Source: Enteractinococcus fodinae (GTDB lineage: Bacteria; Actinomycetota; Actinomycetes; Actinomycetales; Micrococcaceae). From it: a stretch of DNA of 64,000 nucleotides. Below, one piece after another: positions 1 to 9,616 of this stretch (within the stretch, counting starts at the first letter, position 1; every line of letters begins with the position of its first letter). The notes under the pieces are model-generated. The model made no database searches and had not been told where the DNA came from. It was given only the letters and a program-made list of their open reading frames with translations. The stretch spans positions 1,116,001 to 1,180,000 of the forward strand of contig NZ_JAVDYJ010000001.1 in the NCBI RefSeq assembly GCF_031458395.1, written 5' to 3'. Position numbers and translations under genes: made by a program.

Positions 1-2
1 AT

Positions 3-935
3 CGTCTGACCGAAGTCCGGCGCAATGTGCCTGATGCTGGCGGGCTAGTTATTGCTACCGACCATGAGGACGCCCGAGCGTACGCGGCGATCTTAGAAAA
101 ACTTTCCGGCGAGAAAGTCACCACGGTCTTATCCGACGACCCAACCGCGTCGAGCAAGATCGAAGAGTTTGCTGAGGGTAACCAGCGGTGGATGGTCGCG
201 GTACGTATGGTGTCGGAAGGTGTCGACGTCCCGCGCCTATGCGTGGGTGTGTATGCGACCTCCACCTCAACTCCGATGTTTTTCGCGCAGGCCGTAGGCC
301 GTTTCGTTCGTTCGCGGAAACGTGGCGAAACCGCGTCGGTCTTTTTACCATCGGTGCCCAAGCTCATGGAGTTGGCCAACGAGATGGAAGAAGAACGCGA
401 TCACGCACTAGAAATTGATACCGGAGTGTCGGTTGAAGACCTTGAAGATGCCCCGGAAGAAGATCTGCTGCGCGAAGCCAACCGGGAAGACTCTGCCTCC
501 TCGTCGCTAACGGGCGCAAAATTCCAGGCGCTGGAATCCCAAGCTCTGTTCGATAAGGTGCTCTTTGACGGCGGCGAATTCGGGACCGGGGGAGCGGTTG
601 GTTCCGAAGAGGAACTCGACTTCCTTGGTATTCCCGGGCTGCTTGACGCTGACCAGGTGTCCACTTTGTTGAAGCAGCGGCAGGCCGAACAACTCAAGCG
701 TCAACCCCGTGCAAAAGCTCAAGCGGACGTGGTAGACCATCGCCAGCTAAAAGAGCTGCGAAAAAAGCTATCTTCCTCTGTGGCCGCATGGTCTGCACGC
801 TCAGGAACTCCACACGGGGTCATTCACAACCAATTGCGTGAAATATCCGGTGGTCCTGCGGTGGCACAGGCAACCAAGGAACAGATCGAAAAGCGTTTAG
901 AGACAGTTCAGGGTTGGTTCGTCGGCCGCAAGTAG
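3..935 (+). CDS. DEAD/DEAH-box (SF2) helicase, C-terminal part, truncated by window start
   Basis: The reading frame is open to the left edge, so this is the 3' portion of a longer gene and the first GTG (27) is probably internal. The visible part is a helicase C-terminal RecA-like lobe: a motif-V-like MVSEGVDVPRL and a motif-VI-like QAVGRFVRS, which includes the arginine finger. Both motifs couple ATP hydrolysis to nucleic-acid translocation. A charged, Glu-rich linker follows, then a Lys/Arg-rich C-terminal region. Actinobacterial proteins of this type are about 550-600 aa, but substrate and role are not known to me. It is followed only 20 bp later by the convergent broken DUF4870 gene. Family assignment is firm; function beyond helicase is open. 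Confidence 0.85.
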   Translation, partial: RLTEVRRNVPDAGGLVIATDHEDARAYAAILEKLSGEKVTTVLSDDPTASSKIEEFAEGNQRWMVAVRMVSEGVDVPRLCVGVYATSTSTPMFFAQAVGRFVRSRKRGETASVFLPSVPKLMELANEMEEERDHALEIDTGVSVEDLEDAPEEDLLREANREDSASSSLTGAKFQALESQALFDKVLFDGGEFGTGGAVGSEEELDFLGIPGLLDADQVSTLLKQRQAEQLKRQPRAKAQADVVDHRQLKELRKKLSSSVAAWSARSGTPHGVIHNQLREISGGPAVAQATKEQIEKRLETVQGWFVGRK

Positions 936-955
936 TCCCGCATTCTAGGGAAGCG

Positions 956-1583
956 CTAGCGTCCAGGTGTGTTGAAGAATTGGATAGCTAGTGGGTAACG
1001 CCATGCCTGACGGTCGCTGGCCTTTACTGCGGCGATGATCAAGACCACTAGATCGAAGATGATCAGCGCGGCCATGATCAGGTAGCCGATGAGAATGCTC
1101 GTCAGAATCCAAGCGCCGATCCAGTAAATTGCATAGCTGATAGTCCAGTTCAGTGCGTGCCGTCCCTGGAGGTCGACCAGGCGGCTGCGCTCGCGAAAGA
1201 TTAACCACACGAGCAGCGGGGAAATAAATCCGATGAAAATCGCACCCAGGGGCATCACCACACCCCCAGGTCTTTTCCTCGGTGGGCGTGAGCGGTGGTT
1301 GGACATCAAGGCCCAGCGAGGTGTCGTACGGTTGATAATCATGTGGCGACGCAGATGGTAAACCGTAAGACTGGGTGCCACCTGGTGGTGGCGGTGGCGG
1401 AAAGTCCGGATTGCTCTGCTGAATATAATCCGCCAAGTCGGGATATACCTGCGGATGTCGCAGTATATAGGGCCACAGGTCAGGGCGTTGCTCCGCGAGT
1501 CGATAGAGAGTTGCTGCATCTATTAGCGGATCGCGCAAATCATCGGGAGTAAAATCAGCTGGATCTTTTTGGTAGTACGCCAT
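956..1583 (-). pseudogene. DUF4870 membrane protein, broken by a one-base frameshift
   Basis: The N-terminal half (start ATG at 1583, opening MAYYQKDPADFTPDDLRDP) and the C-terminal half (two or more membrane segments, ending at 956) are in different frames. The whole is co-linear with the intact paralogue at 59486-60082. Both have a DPxxxTPxDLxDP opening, a Pro-rich linker, a TWG/VWG junction, then VWLIFRERS-type and IIAAVKA-type membrane segments. The frame is lost in a run of five G on the minus strand (1263-1267). With four G the reading becomes TWGVVMP, matching VWGVIMH of the paralogue. It is either a real slippage mutation or a homopolymer sequencing error. DUF4870 proteins are small membrane proteins of unknown role. 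Confidence 0.85.
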
Positions 1584-1826
1584 CGCATGCTCTTTTCCGA
1601 TACAGACCGCCTGGACTCATAAGTCTAGGACAGCATTGCTCGAAGCGGCGGGGCAGCAGAACATTTTCTAGCAATCTCCCACGCAGGGGATGCGACAACG
1701 TGTCGAACTTACGGCACCGTTGTAAGTTGACGAGCAGTGTCATGATTCAGACAGTAATGCTTGTGCCACCGCGTCTGCAGTATTCCGAGAGGCGCACCCT
1801 CAGAAGGGCATGGTGGCATGGTGGGG

Positions 1827-3245
1827 TTAGGCTGCGGCGGGCCAGGCGATGTCGATGGGGCCGATGGGTGGATCGGTAGTGTCATGGCGCAGCTGGCTGA
1901 TCGGCGGCCGGGTGGGCACCGTGTATTGATGCCCCGTCGGAGTGGTGACGGTCAGCTCGTCTGGAGTGCCCGAATAGGACCAGCCTCGGTTTTCTTTGCG
2001 TTGGTTACAGCGTTTACACAGCCCGGTGGCATTGGCCCAGCTGGTGGTGCCACCGTGTGCCCAGGGTTTCCGGTGGTCAGCGTCCTCGACCGGGCTATTG
2101 CACCAGGGGGTGGCGCAGGTATCATCCCGGATGGCCAACATCTTCGACAACCCCTCAGGGAAGTGGCGGCGTTTGGACTCCAGTGCCACGAGTTGGCCAT
2201 CGGTGGCTCGGGTGTACATGCGTCGGAAAAACTTCGCCGCTTGCGGGTCGGCTAACCAGTGTTTGACCATCCCGGCGGGTAGCGGTCCGTGGCCGGGAAT
2301 CCAGGCCGGCACATCATCATCACCAAACAAGCTGCTATCGTGCATCACGACCACGACTTCAGCGGTGACCCCGTCGGCGGTGGTCTGCCCGGTGAGCAGT
2401 TCGACGAAGAGATCAGCCATGGTCTGATCCCGGCTTCAGGGCTCAGCCTCGGGGGTGTCACCGGCGGCTGCGGCCTGAGTCTGACGCCGGCGTTGGGCGG
2501 CCAAGCGCCTATTCGTTTGTTGCTGCAGCGCGTCCATGACTGCTACCGCCTGGTGAGTCGGCAGTTCGGCGGTCAGATACGAGATGCCGTCGCTGCCCGG
2601 ATCCAAGCACACTCGGCGGTCTCGCTGATTTTGCGCGGCGCGTTGTTCAGCCGCTTTGCGGTCTAGCCGGTAGGCGTGGCCTTGGATGAGTTTGCGTAGC
2701 TGGGAAGAAGAGGCTTTGCCTAACCGGTGGGCAATTAGCCCATCAATCTCCCGGCGGTGGGCATCCGAGAGATGGCTGGTTTGTTCGGCCACGATCCGGG
2801 CATGATATTCACTCATGCGCCCAGCAGCTAGCGCCGCATAGGTATTCGGGAGGACGTTACACAAGGCGGTGGCCGTATACGTCAGGGCGGCCCCAACAAA
2901 CGGCGACTCCCCACGGGCTAGGCCGACTTCAGCTTCAATGCCTTTGAGTTGCTCTGAGGTGGTGATCCGCATGCCGGCCTCATGGGCCTTGCGCTGTTCG
3001 ACAAACGCATTCGTCGCCGTGGCTTGGGCAGCAGCCAACGCCCGCTTGGCGCGCTCCAGATGCTGCAACCGGTCAATGTTCTCTTCTTCGGACGCAGCAG
3101 GCGGCAACTCGGCCAGGGAATCAATGAACTCCTGGACCAGATCTGCCATCTCAACTGCTGTTTCCATACCCTTAATGCTAGCCACCGGGTGGGACATGAT
3201 AAGGGAAAACAGTGTTTTGTGGAAAAGCAAAGGCGGAATCCACAC
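1827..3245 (-). pseudogene. DUF222 / HNH endonuclease-like gene interrupted by an in-frame TGA
   Basis: Two open segments in the same frame, 3245-2436 and 2420-1827, are separated only by a TGA (2436-2438) and five sense codons. The first carries the helical DUF222 domain, the second the HNH zinc module (CATPWCNSP, DADHRKPWAHGG, CKRCNQRKEN). Around the stop the reading is EAEP-stop-SRDQTMADL. The family usually has a sense codon in this conserved stretch, so a single CGA to TGA change is the simplest explanation. The true start is unclear; ATG at 3197 or 3167 is as likely as GTG 3245. DUF222-HNH genes are multicopy in actinobacteria and often decay. Restart at ATG 2420, giving a separate HNH polypeptide, is possible but unproven. 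An intact relative lies at 23315-24919. Confidence 0.8.
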
Positions 3246-3291
3246 CTAGCAGGAGGGACTCACAGAGCGCCAGGGACTGTGTTCAGAAAAT

Positions 3292-3329
3292 ACCGTGCTG
3301 GTGCGAGCTTAAACTGCAACCAGCACGGT
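3292..3329 (-). terminator. Hairpin downstream of pncA
   Basis: Perfect 11-bp inverted repeat, ACCGTGCTGGT / ACCAGCACGGT, with a 16-nt loop. It sits 20 bp past the pncA stop on the minus strand, and the minus-strand flank is T-rich. A T run also follows on the plus strand, so it may act in both directions. Confidence 0.65.
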
Positions 3330-3348
3330 CCCGATCTTTTTTTGATAT

Positions 3349-4014
3349 TTAGTGCGCGAAGGCGCCTGCCCCCGGCCACTCGGAAAGCATCACGCCGGCA
3401 TCTTCCATTTCTTCTAATGCGGCCTCGGTTGAGTCTTCGGAGACGCCGACGGTTAGGTTCGTCAAAACCCGGACTTCGTAACCCGCATCAGAAGCATCGA
3501 TCGCGGTGGCTCGCACACAGTGATCCGTCGCGATGCCCACAACGGTAATGCGTTCTACGTCGTGTTCGCGCAACCAATCGTCCATGGTGATGGAGCTGTC
3601 GTCGGTAGCGGCTGCTGCAGCAGCGGTCGCTCCATACGGGCCAGCCATACCGTCCTGGCTTCGGACGATATCGGGCTCACCGAGCACACCGTCAAAGCCC
3701 GAATAGCCGTCATTATATTGGCCCTTAAGAAATTCGGCCACGATATCTTCGGTATCTAGGTTTTCGTGGAGTTCCGCTCCGGGGCTGCCGGCCACGCAGT
3801 GCACCGGCCAAGAGTTTTCGTAGTCAGGCGTCTCAGAAAAATGCGGACCCGGATCAATATGCCAGTCACGTGTGGTGGCAACAACATGGTATTTGTTGCC
3901 GCACTGGTTCATATATTCGGTGATCAATGCAGCCGTCTGTGCCCCGCCTTCTACAGCGAGAGTGCCGCCTTCGCAAAAGTCCTGTTGGACATCCACGATG
4001 ATCAGAGCGTGCAT
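3349..4014 (-). CDS. pncA: Nicotinamidase (isochorismatase family)
   Basis: Hydrolyses nicotinamide to nicotinate and ammonia in the cytoplasmic NAD salvage pathway. The 221-aa protein has the isochorismatase fold with the full catalytic set: Asp8 in VDVQQDF, Lys97 in FLKGQ, and nucleophile Cys166 in ATDHCVRA. The metal ligands are Asp50, His52 and His58 in RDWHIDPGPH. An Ala-rich insertion at about residues 129-138 looks like a loop expansion. The neighbour just upstream on the same strand (54-nt gap) encodes nicotinate phosphoribosyltransferase, the next step, so the two probably form one operon. A strong hairpin follows the gene. The neighbouring pathway gene makes nicotinamidase far more likely than another isochorismatase. 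Confidence 0.93.
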   Translation of the reverse strand: MHALIIVDVQQDFCEGGTLAVEGGAQTAALITEYMNQCGNKYHVVATTRDWHIDPGPHFSETPDYENSWPVHCVAGSPGAELHENLDTEDIVAEFLKGQYNDGYSGFDGVLGEPDIVRSQDGMAGPYGATAAAAAATDDSSITMDDWLREHDVERITVVGIATDHCVRATAIDASDAGYEVRVLTNLTVGVSEDSTEAALEEMEDAGVMLSEWPGAGAFAH

Positions 4015-4068
4015 GGTGATAAATCCTTTGTGTTGGAGTGTAGTGCCCGGTTTAGGTGACCGGGAAGC

Positions 4069-5391
4069 CTAGTGTAGTTGAAATTCGGTTGGAATGGCGG
4101 GTTCACCATCTTGTAGTCGACGCGCGGTCGGTGGAAGCTCGGAGACTGCTTCTTCGTGGCGTGCTGCGGCCCGCTCAACGGCGCCCGCACCGATGTGATC
4201 TGTGTCCACCTCACCCTGGTCGACCACCTTGTGGACCAAGGGACGGTGATGTTTATCCCACTGCGGTTCGTCACTGGCAACGACGACTTCTGCGGCCGCC
4301 ACGCCGTCATCGTAGCGCCGGGTTGCGTATTTGCGTCCGCCACGACTGGCCTTACCCTCAGCCTGTTTGTGGACATCAACCCATTTCCCGTTGGCGTCCT
4401 GGCGGGTGGTGAGCTTATAGACCAGCGAGGCTGTGGGGGCGCCCGAGCCGGTGACCAGCTGGGTGCCGACCCCGTAGGAATCGACCGGAGCAGAACGCAG
4501 CCCGGCGATGGCGTACTCGTCAAGATCGGAGGTGACCACGATACCCGTGTTGGTGTTGCCGAGGTCATCGAGCAGCCGACGGGCGTGGTGGGCCTCTTCT
4601 AACAGGTCACCCGAATCGATGCGCACAAACGCCAGCTCGGGACCGGCGATATCCACCGCGTTGCGAATACCGGTTTCGATGTCGTAGGTATCGACCAACA
4701 GGGAGGTCTTATTTCCCATGGCATCTACTTGGGCTTGAAAAGCCGCTCGCTCATCATCGTGCAGCAAGGTAAAGGAGTGGGCAGCAGTCCCGGCGGTTGT
4801 GATGCCGTACCGTAACCCCGCCGCTAAGTTTGACGTTGAAGCGAAACCGGCGATGGCGGCTGCTCGAGCGGCAGCGGCAGCGGCTTCTTCATGGGCTCGA
4901 CGGGAGCCCATTTCGATGCAAGGACGACCACCGGCAGCACGCGTCATGCGGGAAGCCGCCGAAGCAACTGCGGTGTCGTAATTGTGTACCGACAATAAGT
5001 AGGTCTCTAAGATCACGGCTTCGGCAAATGTTGCTTCGACCTGCATGATCGGCGAATAGGGGAAATACGGTTCACCTTCGGCATAGGCGTAGATGTCGCC
5101 GGTAAACCGGTATTGCGCCAACCAATTCAGGGTGTCCTCGGAGACCACTTGGTGATCGGATAGGAATCCTAGGTGCTCATCATCGAAACGAAAATTGGCC
5201 AATCCTTCTAAGAACCGCCCTTGACCTGCGCTGACACCGTATCTTCGGCCCGTCGGGAGTCGGCGAGCGAATAACTCAAAGACCGCTTTGCGGTCGGCGG
5301 TACCGGCTTTGCGAGCCGCGTCCACCATGGTCAGTTCGTAGTGGTCGGTGAAAAACGAGGTGGGGCTGTCGCCACGATGTGTGTTACTCAC
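4069..5391 (-). CDS. pncB: Nicotinate phosphoribosyltransferase
   Basis: Converts nicotinate and PRPP to nicotinate mononucleotide, using ATP, in NAD salvage. The protein starts with the family opening TSFFTDHYELTM and contains EMGSRRAHEEAA, the DTYD segment, FVRIDSGDL and VVTSDLDEY, typical of the PRPP-binding barrel. The length from GTG 5391 is 440 aa, normal for the family. An in-frame ATG at 5430 with an AAGG-like site upstream is an alternative start that would add a non-conserved, Cys-containing leader. It is the first gene of a probable pncB-pncA operon and is divergent from clpS, with a promoter region of about 100 bp between them. Confidence 0.93.
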   Translation of the reverse strand: MSNTHRGDSPTSFFTDHYELTMVDAARKAGTADRKAVFELFARRLPTGRRYGVSAGQGRFLEGLANFRFDDEHLGFLSDHQVVSEDTLNWLAQYRFTGDIYAYAEGEPYFPYSPIMQVEATFAEAVILETYLLSVHNYDTAVASAASRMTRAAGGRPCIEMGSRRAHEEAAAAAARAAAIAGFASTSNLAAGLRYGITTAGTAAHSFTLLHDDERAAFQAQVDAMGNKTSLLVDTYDIETGIRNAVDIAGPELAFVRIDSGDLLEEAHHARRLLDDLGNTNTGIVVTSDLDEYAIAGLRSAPVDSYGVGTQLVTGSGAPTASLVYKLTTRQDANGKWVDVHKQAEGKASRGGRKYATRRYDDGVAAAEVVVASDEPQWDKHHRPLVHKVVDQGEVDTDHIGAGAVERAAARHEEAVSELPPTARRLQDGEPAIPTEFQLH

Positions 5392-5492
5392 ACATCCAAC
5401 ACTAGCCCGTTGTACCCACTGAGAACACATTTTGGCCTTGCCGGTAACGAATTAGCCCACGTAGTGCCGACTTGTTGCCTAGAATATGGGGC

Positions 5493-5789
5493 ATGTCCGT
5501 TACCAGTGCAGTTGATGTCGACCCAGATCTTGCCGTCGAAGAGTTGTCCGCCACGACCCAGCCGTGGCAGGTGATCGTCTGGAACGACCCGGTGAACCTG
5601 ATGAGTTATGTCACGTATGTGTTTCGCACCTACTTTGGGTTCTCCTCGGCGGTGGCGCATCGGCTGATGCTGCAAGTGCACAACGAAGGTAAAGCCGTCG
5701 TAGCCCAGGGCACCAAAGAAGAGGCAGAACGACACGTCGCCGCGCTGCACGGGTATGGTTTGTGGGCGACCTACGAGCAGAACAACTAG
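5493..5789 (+). CDS. clpS: ATP-dependent Clp protease adaptor ClpS
   Basis: Adaptor that delivers N-degron substrates to ClpCP/ClpAP. The 98-aa protein has the ClpS core: [17 protein letters not shown] (the N-degron pocket region with the Asn-Asp-Pro signature), the YVFRTYFG helix, and [13 protein letters not shown] near the ClpA/C contact surface. The ATG at 5493 is preferred over the upstream in-frame TTG (5472), which would add a non-conserved leader. It is the first gene of a forward cluster with DUF2017 and murI, an arrangement common in actinobacteria. Confidence 0.93.
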   Translation: MSVTSAVDVDPDLAVEELSATTQPWQVIVWNDPVNLMSYVTYVFRTYFGFSSAVAHRLMLQVHNEGKAVVAQGTKEEAERHVAALHGYGLWATYEQNN

Positions 5790-5811
5790 AGGATGCGACA
5801 CCGAACACCTT

Positions 5812-6489
5812 ATGGCACTAGCTTTTAAATCCACGCTGCGCGGGTACTCCGCCTACCTTGAGAAACCCGAACGCCAGATTCTGCGCTCGTTATTTTCCGA
5901 CGTGCTGACCCTTCTGGGCGGCGTCAGCCCCGCCGATGAGCCCTTGGAAGACGATAAACCCAAATTCTTCGACCGATTTCGGCCAGCCGCTGAGACCGCA
6001 CAACTGCCGGATGCTCCGGCTCAAGACAACGATTCACCCACCGATGCCGCATTCTGGGATCTTGTCGGATCACTGACCGACGACGAAGTCCACATCGACC
6101 TGTCGGATCCAGCCGTCAAACGCTTGTTACCGGATGCTCGCTCTGATGAGGACGAAGACGCCGGCTCCGAGCAGTTCCGTCAACTGGCCCAAGACGATAT
6201 CCGCCAGGAAAAAATTGCAGACCTCCAGCGAGCTTATGCACTGATACAATCCGGGTCGCTGATGCTGACACAAAAGGAAGCAGAAGCGTTTAGCCGTGCC
6301 TTGAACCAGGTGCGATTGGTGTTATCGTCGCGGTTGAACATTGAAACCGAACGCGACGCCGAACGGGTACACCGCATTGGATCGGTGGACCAAGCGACCG
6401 ACGTGGAAAGCTACATGGCGTTGTTGTACAACTTTGTGTCTTGGCTGCAAGAAACCTTGATGCAGGCAATGATCGGAGATTTATCGTGA
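5812..6489 (+). CDS. DUF2017 family protein
   Basis: Protein of 225 aa belonging to the actinobacterial DUF2017 family, whose function is not established. It is almost always found between clpS and murI or related genes, as here. Visible features are the conserved start [23 protein letters not shown], an acidic variable middle, and a C-terminal helical part ending in [12 protein letters not shown]. The start at ATG 5812 is chosen because the family homology begins there and it gives a 22-nt gap after clpS. Its stop overlaps the murI GTG start (GTGA), so translation of the two is probably coupled. A role linked to ClpS-dependent proteolysis is only suggested by gene order. Confidence 0.85.
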   Translation: MALAFKSTLRGYSAYLEKPERQILRSLFSDVLTLLGGVSPADEPLEDDKPKFFDRFRPAAETAQLPDAPAQDNDSPTDAAFWDLVGSLTDDEVHIDLSDPAVKRLLPDARSDEDEDAGSEQFRQLAQDDIRQEKIADLQRAYALIQSGSLMLTQKEAEAFSRALNQVRLVLSSRLNIETERDAERVHRIGSVDQATDVESYMALLYNFVSWLQETLMQAMIGDLS

Positions 6490-7394
6490 CCAAGCCGAAC
6501 CCTCAAGCGCCCATCGGTATTTTCGATTCGGGCGTGGGCGGGCTGACCGTGGCGCGGGCCGTCATTGATCAGCTTCCCGACGAGGACGTCGTCTACGTGG
6601 GCGATACGGCCAACACCCCGTATGGCCCCAAACCCATCGCGCAAGTCCGTCGCCTGGCGCTGACGATCATGGACGAACTGGTCGACGCCGGGGTGAAACT
6701 GCTCGTCATCGCGTGCAATTCGGCCACCGCCGCGGTCCTGCGCGACGCCCGTGAACGATACACCAAGGCGTACGGGATCCCCGTGGTCGAGGTCATCCAG
6801 CCGGCGGTCCAGCGGGCCGTGACCTCCACCCAGAACGGCAAAGTAGGTGTCATTGGCACCGAAGCGACGATTTCGTCGGGCGCCTATGAAGATATGTTTG
6901 CCGCCGCACCGCAATTAGAGATCACTTCGGCGGCCGCCCCGCGGTTCGTCGAATTCGTAGAACAGGGCATCACCACCGGTCCGGAGCTGTTGTCCGTGGC
7001 AGAACAGTACCTGGCGCCCTTCAAGTCCGCCGGCGTGGACACCCTGATTTTGGGTTGTACGCATTACCCGCTGCTGGCCGGAGTCATCAGCTACGTCATG
7101 GGGGAGCAGGTGAACTTAGTCACATCCTCGGAGTCGACGGCGCGGGCGGTGTATCGCGAATTAGTTCGTCATGGCTTGGAGAACCCGGCCGGCGCAGCCA
7201 GCCACAACCCGCCTGCAGGCTCACGACATAAGTTCATGTCCACCGGTGACCCGGGCAGTTTCGCCCACCTGGCCCAGCGATTCCTTGGTCCGGAAGTCGG
7301 CGGCGTAACGCAGATTCGTACGGTCGCTGAGCAATTCCCGACCGGTACACTATCGGTAATCGCCGCACCACGCAGTCAATCTGCGGCACGCTAG
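6486..7394 (+). CDS. murI: Glutamate racemase
   Basis: Interconverts L- and D-glutamate, supplying D-Glu for peptidoglycan; cytoplasmic. The 302-aa protein shows the family signature [13 protein letters not shown] at the N terminus. Both catalytic cysteines are present: Cys77 in VIACNSATA and Cys191 in LGCTHYPLL. The GTG at 6486 is chosen because it overlaps the preceding stop by GTGA and places the signature about ten residues in. The in-frame upstream ATG (6441) would sit inside the DUF2017 gene. The short C-terminal tail is rich in Ser and Ala. Confidence 0.95.
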   Translation: MTKPNPQAPIGIFDSGVGGLTVARAVIDQLPDEDVVYVGDTANTPYGPKPIAQVRRLALTIMDELVDAGVKLLVIACNSATAAVLRDARERYTKAYGIPVVEVIQPAVQRAVTSTQNGKVGVIGTEATISSGAYEDMFAAAPQLEITSAAAPRFVEFVEQGITTGPELLSVAEQYLAPFKSAGVDTLILGCTHYPLLAGVISYVMGEQVNLVTSSESTARAVYRELVRHGLENPAGAASHNPPAGSRHKFMSTGDPGSFAHLAQRFLGPEVGGVTQIRTVAEQFPTGTLSVIAAPRSQSAAR

Positions 7395-7412
7395 CGCAAA
7401 GGAATCGAGGAT

Positions 7413-8222
7413 ATGCAGCTCACCATTATTGGCGCATCAGGCTCATTTCCCGGTCCGGGCTCTCCGGCCTCGTGCTATTTGGTCTCAGCCAACGGGGTTG
7501 ATGAACACGGCGCACCCAAAACCTGGCGCATCATCCTCGATATGGGCAACGGAGCACTAGGCACACTCCAGCGCTACGTGGCACTTGAAGACATCGACGC
7601 GATTTTGCTGTCCCATCTGCATCCCGATCACTTCATGGACCTGTGCGGATTACACATTGTGGTGCGTTGGAACCCCAACGGCTGGGATGTCGGTCGCATT
7701 CCCGTCTACGGTCCGGCAGACACCGCCGATCGCATCGCCATTGCCTACGGCCTCGACCCCGACCCTGGAATGCACCCAGACTTTGACTTCCGCGACTGGC
7801 AAGTTCGCCAACCCGTGCGCATCGGGCCGTTCACCATCACCCCGTATCCGGTGCGCCACCCCATCGATGAGGCCTACGCACTGCGAGTCGAGGCCACCGA
7901 ACCGACCGCCCAGGGTGACCAGACCTCCGTGTTGACCTACTCGGGCGACACCGACACGGCCCCAGGGCTGGTCGAAGCCGCCACCGGCGCCGATCTGTTT
8001 TTATGCGAAGCCGCGTTTCATGAAGGCCGCGATGATGACATTGATGGCGTGCACCTGACCGGCAAACGCGCCGGCGAAATGGCGACCGCAGCCGGCGTCG
8101 GACGGTTGTTGCTGACCCATATCCCGGTGTGGAATGACCCGTTGGTCACCTCGCAAGAAGCCCGCACGACGTATGATGGACAATTGGCCGTCGCCGTCTC
8201 GGGCGTCACCTACACCGTCTAA
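7413..8222 (+). CDS. MBL-fold metallo-hydrolase (RNase Z-like subfamily)
   Basis: Protein of 269 aa with the metallo-beta-lactamase fold. The zinc site motif [11 protein letters not shown] (HxHxDH) lies near residues 67-77, with later ligands in [15 protein letters not shown] and LLTHIPVW. This arrangement resembles the RNase Z/ElaC and related hydrolases found next to murI, rph and rdgB in actinobacteria. Whether it matures tRNA 3' ends or acts on another phosphodiester cannot be told from sequence alone. It follows murI by 18 nt and precedes rph by 11 nt, so it is likely part of the same transcript, where rph also acts on RNA 3' ends. Confidence 0.85.
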   Translation: MQLTIIGASGSFPGPGSPASCYLVSANGVDEHGAPKTWRIILDMGNGALGTLQRYVALEDIDAILLSHLHPDHFMDLCGLHIVVRWNPNGWDVGRIPVYGPADTADRIAIAYGLDPDPGMHPDFDFRDWQVRQPVRIGPFTITPYPVRHPIDEAYALRVEATEPTAQGDQTSVLTYSGDTDTAPGLVEAATGADLFLCEAAFHEGRDDDIDGVHLTGKRAGEMATAAGVGRLLLTHIPVWNDPLVTSQEARTTYDGQLAVAVSGVTYTV

Positions 8223-8233
8223 AAGGAGCACGT

Positions 8234-8992
8234 TTGTTCACTCGCGCCGATGACCGCACCGCCAGCCAACTCCGAGAGGTCTCGATTGAAACCGGGTGGT
8301 CCGCTCACGCCGAAGGCTCTGCCATCGTGACCTTCGGGAACACGAAAGTCTTATGCACCGCCAGCTTCACCGAAGGTGTGCCGCGCTGGCTTAAAGGCAA
8401 AAACCGCGGCTGGGTTACCGCCGAATACGCGATGCTACCCCGAGCCACCGGTTCGCGCACCGCGCGCGAATCCGTGCGCGGGAAAGTCTCGGGTCGCACC
8501 CAAGAAATCTCCCGGCTCATCGGTCGGAGCTTGCGCGCCGTGGTCAACACCAAAGCACTCGGTGAAAACACCATCGTGGTCGACTGTGACGTCATTCAAG
8601 CCGACGGCGGGACGCGCACCGCAGCCATCACCGGGGCCTGGGTCGCACTGGCCTTGGCCGTTGAATGGGCGCGCGACCAACGCATTATTCGGTCCACCGC
8701 CACGCCACTGACCGGCTCGGTTGCCGCGGTTTCCGTCGGGATGATCGACGGCACCGCGCTGTTAGACCTGCCTTATGAAGAAGACGTGCGCGCCGACACC
8801 GACATGAACGTCGTAACAACCGGCGACGGGGAGTTCATCGAGATTCAGGGGACCGCCGAAGAACAGCCGTTTAGTCGAACTCAACTGGACGAGATGTTGG
8901 ACTTGGCGGTCGCCGGGACCGCCCGGCTGACCGAAATCCAGCAGGCAGCTCTGAGCGCAGTGGCCCAAGCCCAGCCGGCTGAACAGGAGTAG
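8234..8992 (+). CDS. rph: Ribonuclease PH
   Basis: Phosphorolytic 3'-5' exoribonuclease that trims tRNA precursors; forms a hexameric ring. The 252-aa protein has the family features: [17 protein letters not shown], the RNA-binding Arg-rich segment around [17 protein letters not shown], and the phosphate-binding region [14 protein letters not shown]. The start is a TTG with an AAGGAG site five bases upstream; no better start exists. It is tightly packed between the MBL hydrolase and rdgB, a conserved order in actinobacteria. Confidence 0.96.
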   Translation: MFTRADDRTASQLREVSIETGWSAHAEGSAIVTFGNTKVLCTASFTEGVPRWLKGKNRGWVTAEYAMLPRATGSRTARESVRGKVSGRTQEISRLIGRSLRAVVNTKALGENTIVVDCDVIQADGGTRTAAITGAWVALALAVEWARDQRIIRSTATPLTGSVAAVSVGMIDGTALLDLPYEEDVRADTDMNVVTTGDGEFIEIQGTAEEQPFSRTQLDEMLDLAVAGTARLTEIQQAALSAVAQAQPAEQE

Positions 8993-8995
8993 CTC

Positions 8996-9616
8996 ATGGA
9001 CCCCGTCATTGTGCTGGCTTCGAATAACGCCGGCAAACTTGCAGAGCTTCGGGCGATCTTAACCGAAGCCATCCCGACGTTGGATCCCACCCAGATCGTG
9101 GACGCGGCAACCGTCAATGCCCCGGATGTTGTTGAGGACGGCGTCACGTTCGAGGCCAACGCGCTGAAAAAAGCCACCCAAACCGCCGCGGCCACCGGGC
9201 TGATCGCCGTGGCTGATGACTCGGGGCTGACCGTGGATGTCATGCACGGTGCTCCGGGGATCTTCTCGGCGCGCTGGGCGGGCAAGCACGGCGATGATCA
9301 GGCCAACATGGAGCTGCTGCTGGCCCAGCTATCAGATATCGATGCTGAGCACCGCGGCGCGGCGTTTGTCTGTGCCGCTGCCTTCGCGACTCCAGACGGC
9401 GAAACCCGGCACGTGGAGCTGGGCCGAATGGCCGGGGACCTGACCTTCGAACCCCGCGGTGAGCACGGCTTTGGTTACGACCCGATCGTCGAAATCCCGC
9501 ACCTGGGCAAAACCGCAGCCGAACTCGACCCCGAAACGAAAAACGAGATCTCCCATCGTGGCAAAGCGTTCCGCGCGTTAGCACCAGTGTTGGCAGGTGT
9601 GCTCAACAAGGCATGA
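8996..9616 (+). CDS. rdgB: dITP/XTP pyrophosphatase (Ham1/RdgB family)
   Basis: House-cleaning enzyme that hydrolyses non-canonical purine triphosphates such as dITP and XTP to monophosphates. The 206-aa protein starts with the SxNxGK signature (LASNNAGKLAEL), has VADDSGL with the metal-binding acidic pair, and FGYDPI and SHRGKA in the C-terminal half. A GGAG ribosome-binding site lies just upstream of the ATG, inside the end of rph. The stop overlaps the next gene by ATGA, implying coupled translation with the exonuclease-BRCT protein. Confidence 0.95.
   Translation: MDPVIVLASNNAGKLAELRAILTEAIPTLDPTQIVDAATVNAPDVVEDGVTFEANALKKATQTAAATGLIAVADDSGLTVDVMHGAPGIFSARWAGKHGDDQANMELLLAQLSDIDAEHRGAAFVCAAAFATPDGETRHVELGRMAGDLTFEPRGEHGFGYDPIVEIPHLGKTAAELDPETKNEISHRGKAFRALAPVLAGVLNKA

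Noticed and set aside
2436-2438. TGA read as selenocysteine in the split HNH gene
   Set aside because: The family does not use selenocysteine at this site, no SECIS-like hairpin is evident directly after it, and a CGA to TGA change explains it.
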